Assembly: GCF_007655135.1 (NCBI RefSeq)
Contig: NC_045130.1
Span: 33,600,605-33,664,604, forward strand
Direction: 5' to 3'
DNA from: Punica granatum
Lineage: Eukaryota > Streptophyta > Magnoliopsida > Myrtales > Lythraceae
DNA length: 64,000 bases
Below the pieces are notes generated by a model. The model saw only the letters and a list, made by a program, of their open reading frames with translations. It was not told the origin of the DNA and did no database searches. Below, one piece after another: positions 61,685-64,000 of the stretch (position 1 is its first letter; every line of letters begins with the position of its first letter). Made by a program: the position numbers and the translations under genes.

Positions 61685-63182
61685 CAAGGTTGTCAGAATC
61701 GCGACTCTACTTAGAATCAGTCGAGGGTCGTAGAATCGTGAATCGCGATTCGAATCGTGAATCGTAAAATTCTACCTGTAATTAAAAACACAACCTATAT
61801 ATATATATATATAGCATACTTTCCTAAGTAAAAAAAATCAATCATTGTTCATTCAAATAAAAATCACAAACCAACAAATCAATAATAAGTTATAAAAACA
61901 GAAAATATCGTTACAAATTATCGAAATTCAAGGTCCAAGAGTCTTCATACTACCAACATCTTCAGAAGGCTGCGCTTATTACTCAGTGTGGTTGGAGGCG
62001 TAGAGTTGCTCGCAGAGAGCGTAGAAAACTGAAAATGGTTTGTCATCTTGTTGCTGATGTTTGAAAATATTTTCCTTAAGTTGTAAACAAATTGTAACTT
62101 ATAATCAAATCCATCTAGGCTGCAAGGGAGACAGGGGCCCTTAAAGAAGCTAAGGACAAATTAGAGAAGCGTGTCGAAGAACTTTCTTGGTGTTTGCAGT
62201 TTGAGAAGAGATTGAGGGTAATAACTCTAAACCTAGAAAAATTACTGTTTATCAGATGATTCTTTTCTCATAGATTATTCTCTCTGTCTCAATGGGGCAC
62301 TAGTTGGAGGATATTTTCTGACCTTTATCTGTTTTTGGACTTCAGACTGATTTGGAAGAGAAGGCACAGGAAGCTGCTAAGTTCCAGGATGCTTTGCTTG
62401 CATTGCAGAAGCAATTGGAGGAAGCAAATGCAAACATAGTCAAAGAAAGAGAAGCAGCTCAAAAAGCTATCGAAGAAGCACCTCCAGTCATAAAGGAGAC
62501 TCCAGTAATGGTGGAAGACACGCTAACGGCAGAAATTGAGAGCTTGAAGGTATTTACTAATTCTGGGCTCCTGAGAATATTGCCTCGTGGTATTAGAGCT
62601 TTTGTCGCAACCTGATTGGCATGATTGAAATGATGCATGCCTGATCTATAGTAGCTAAAACAAAATCGATACAATCGGAGTCTCGGATTATTATGCAAAT
62701 TTTGCAGACAACATGCAAATCGATACAGAGTCTACAGAGTACAGACCACAGATACAAAATCGATACAATCCGAGTCTCGGACAAGCTAGCTCGTCGGAAG
62801 AAGCGAGTGGATGAGAGATATAGGGCAAAACTCGTCAAAACTCGAAGATTTAGGGGCAATGGTCGAACGACAAGCTCGGATTAGAAGGATCAACGATGGA
62901 AGAAATTAGGGTTAACTGGAAAATCCGCTGGGAAGAAGGAGAGGGGGGTTGGGGTGGGAAGGGGGAAAATAAAAAAAGGGCTTCTGGGCCCTGGTTTGGG
63001 CTAACTCGGGCCTGAATCTAGAATCACAGAATCGGGCCGATTCTACGATTCAGCGATTAAACGCACGATTCAGGCCCGATTGAACCATCTCGATTCATTT
63101 TGTTGAATCGGAATCAGAGACCCCCTATTGAATCGTAGAATCGTATGATTCTACGATTCGAATCGCGATTCTAACAACCATG
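61685..63182. mobile_element. hAT-type element carrying myosin XI exons (Pack-type)
   Basis: 1498 bp. Left end CAAGGTTGTCAGAATCGCGA, complement of right end CATGGTTGTTAGAATCGCGA: imperfect TIRs of the hAT type. A perfect 8-bp duplication ATTCACTC flanks it (61677-61684 and 63183-63190). Deleting the element with one ATTCACTC restores the Copia C reading across the site. Sub-terminal arrays of GAATCG/CGATTC motifs lie at both ends, a common hAT feature. No transposase is encoded; the middle holds myosin XI exons and introns. A direct repeat (CAAAATCGATACAATC at about 62662 and 62756) lies to the right of them. Confidence 0.88.
61950..62549 (+). pseudogene. Captured myosin XI gene fragment (IQ and coiled-coil exons)
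   Basis: Three exons in the order and phase of plant myosin XI. About 61945-62037 reads YYQHLQKAALITQCGWRRRV and ARRERRKLKM, the last IQ motif. 62119-62217 reads [33 protein letters not shown], the start of the coiled coil. 62346-62549 reads TDLEEKAQEAAKFQDALLAL, then KEREAAQKAIEEAPPVIKET and LTAEIESLK. Donors (GTTTGT, GTAATA, GTATTT) and acceptors (TAG, CAG) are preserved, so the capture was at DNA level. A short deletion relative to the family lies in the third exon (VEDTLTAE, where myosins usually have a few more residues). Motor and cargo-binding domains are absent, so it cannot make a working myosin; a chimeric transcript or small RNAs against the parent gene are possible. Confidence 0.9.
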
Positions 63183-64000
63183 ATTCACTCTTTACCTTTA
63201 ATCAAGGTAACATTTTCCTTGGCGTACTAGTTTATGTCGATGATTTGATCATAGTAGGCAACAATTCTAGGCACTGTGATTCTTTTAAGGGATATCTGGA
63301 TGAATGCTTCCATATAAAGGACTTGGGGCCTTTGAAGTATTTTCTTAGCATTGAAGTCACTAGACTGAGCTCTGACCTTTTTCTTAGTCAACGAAAATAT
63401 GTCTTTGACAACTTGATTGAGTGTGGTATGTTGGCATCGCGACCATCACCATTCCCTATAGAGCAGCGTCATCGACTCTCCACAAGCTCTAGTGACTTGC
63501 TATCGAATCCGAGCAAGTACAGACGTTTGATTAGGAGATTTATCTATCTGACTATCACGATGCTAGAAATCGGCTATTCCCTTCACATTTTGGTGCAATT
63601 TCTGGAGGAGCCTCGCCAGGATCATTGGGATGCAGCTATGCGGGTTCTTCACTACTTGAAGCAATCTCCCGGTCAAGGGATTTTTCTACGCTCGACATGC
63701 CTCGAACTTGAAGCATTTTGAGATTTAGATTGGGCAAGTTGCCCCCTGACCCGTCGTTCTATTACGGGATACTTCATTATGCTTGGAGGGTGCCCCGTTT
63801 CATGGAAGACGAAGAAACATACAACAATCTCTCGCTCATCTGCTGAAGCAGAGTATCGAGCAATGGCGGCAACTGTTAGCGAGATCGTCTGGTTGCGTAG
63901 TCTTCTCTCTTCCCTTGGGGTACAGATGACTTCACCGACTCGTCTATTTTGTGATAATCAAACTGCGCTACACATTGCAGCTAATCCTGTTTTTCATGAG

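Larger units (their letters stand above)
61345..64000 (+). pseudogene. Copia C polyprotein relic (RT and RNase H), split by a hAT element and running off the window
   Basis: 61355-61676 reads [40 protein letters not shown] and [20 protein letters not shown], then an in-frame TGA (61643) and RYGFTQSGADHS. After the hAT element the frame continues directly with LFTFNQGNIFLGVLVYVDDL (catalytic YVDD), KDLGPLKYFLSIEV and the linker, then another stop at 63719 where an Asp-Leu-Asp RNase H block should begin, and finally [31 protein letters not shown] and [18 protein letters not shown]. It belongs to a different copia lineage from A and B. The two stops and the insertion make it inactive. Confidence 0.9.

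Overview
The window is nuclear DNA from a flowering plant, most likely a eudicot. It is AT-rich, its genes carry many short GT-AG introns, and it holds a precursor of the land-plant PSY sulfated-peptide family, a plant-type BRF1, a family of plant O-methyltransferases and the usual plant transposons (Copia, LINE, MULE, hAT, Tourist-like MITEs, SINE). I cannot name the species. I found no tRNA, rRNA, CRISPR array or organelle genes.

Genes. Three loci look like real host genes. (1) A three-exon, 97-codon gene on the minus strand at 2365-3278 encodes a secreted precursor ending in a PSY-type sulfated-tyrosine peptide. It is split into exons too short to be seen as one open frame. (2) A 19-exon gene on the minus strand at 11526-18744 encodes BRF1, the TFIIB-related subunit of RNA polymerase III factor TFIIIB (628 aa by my splice model, every junction GT-AG and in phase). 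(3) A two-exon gene on the plus strand at 56615-57932 encodes a SAM-dependent O-methyltransferase (OMT), with one apparent single-base frameshift. At least three OMT relics lie around it (26.7-49.4 kb, 52.3 kb, 60.9 kb), so this was a tandem OMT cluster that has mostly decayed.

Transposon layout. 20.3-23.8 kb is a degenerate LINE (minus) interrupted by a Tourist-like MITE. 24.1-26.0 kb is a MULE-like element with long imperfect terminal inverted repeats. From 27.1 to 48.25 kb a nest of LTR elements splits an OMT pseudogene into a 5' piece and a 3' piece. The nest contains a 5'-truncated Copia (27.1-31.8 kb), two opposed copies of a non-coding LTR-like repeat, and a complete Copia (39080-47112) with an intact 1.3 kb-codon polyprotein, nearly identical LTRs and a CGCAC target duplication. 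49.4-55.8 kb is a patchwork of small DNA transposons, a ~0.7 kb direct duplication, tandem degenerate blocks and a SINE. 61.3-64.0 kb is a third Copia relic of another lineage, split by a hAT element that carries three exons, with introns, of a myosin XI gene.

The observations most worth following up are the unannotated PSY-type peptide gene, the hAT element carrying myosin XI exons, and the ordered series of insertions that split the OMT pseudogene.
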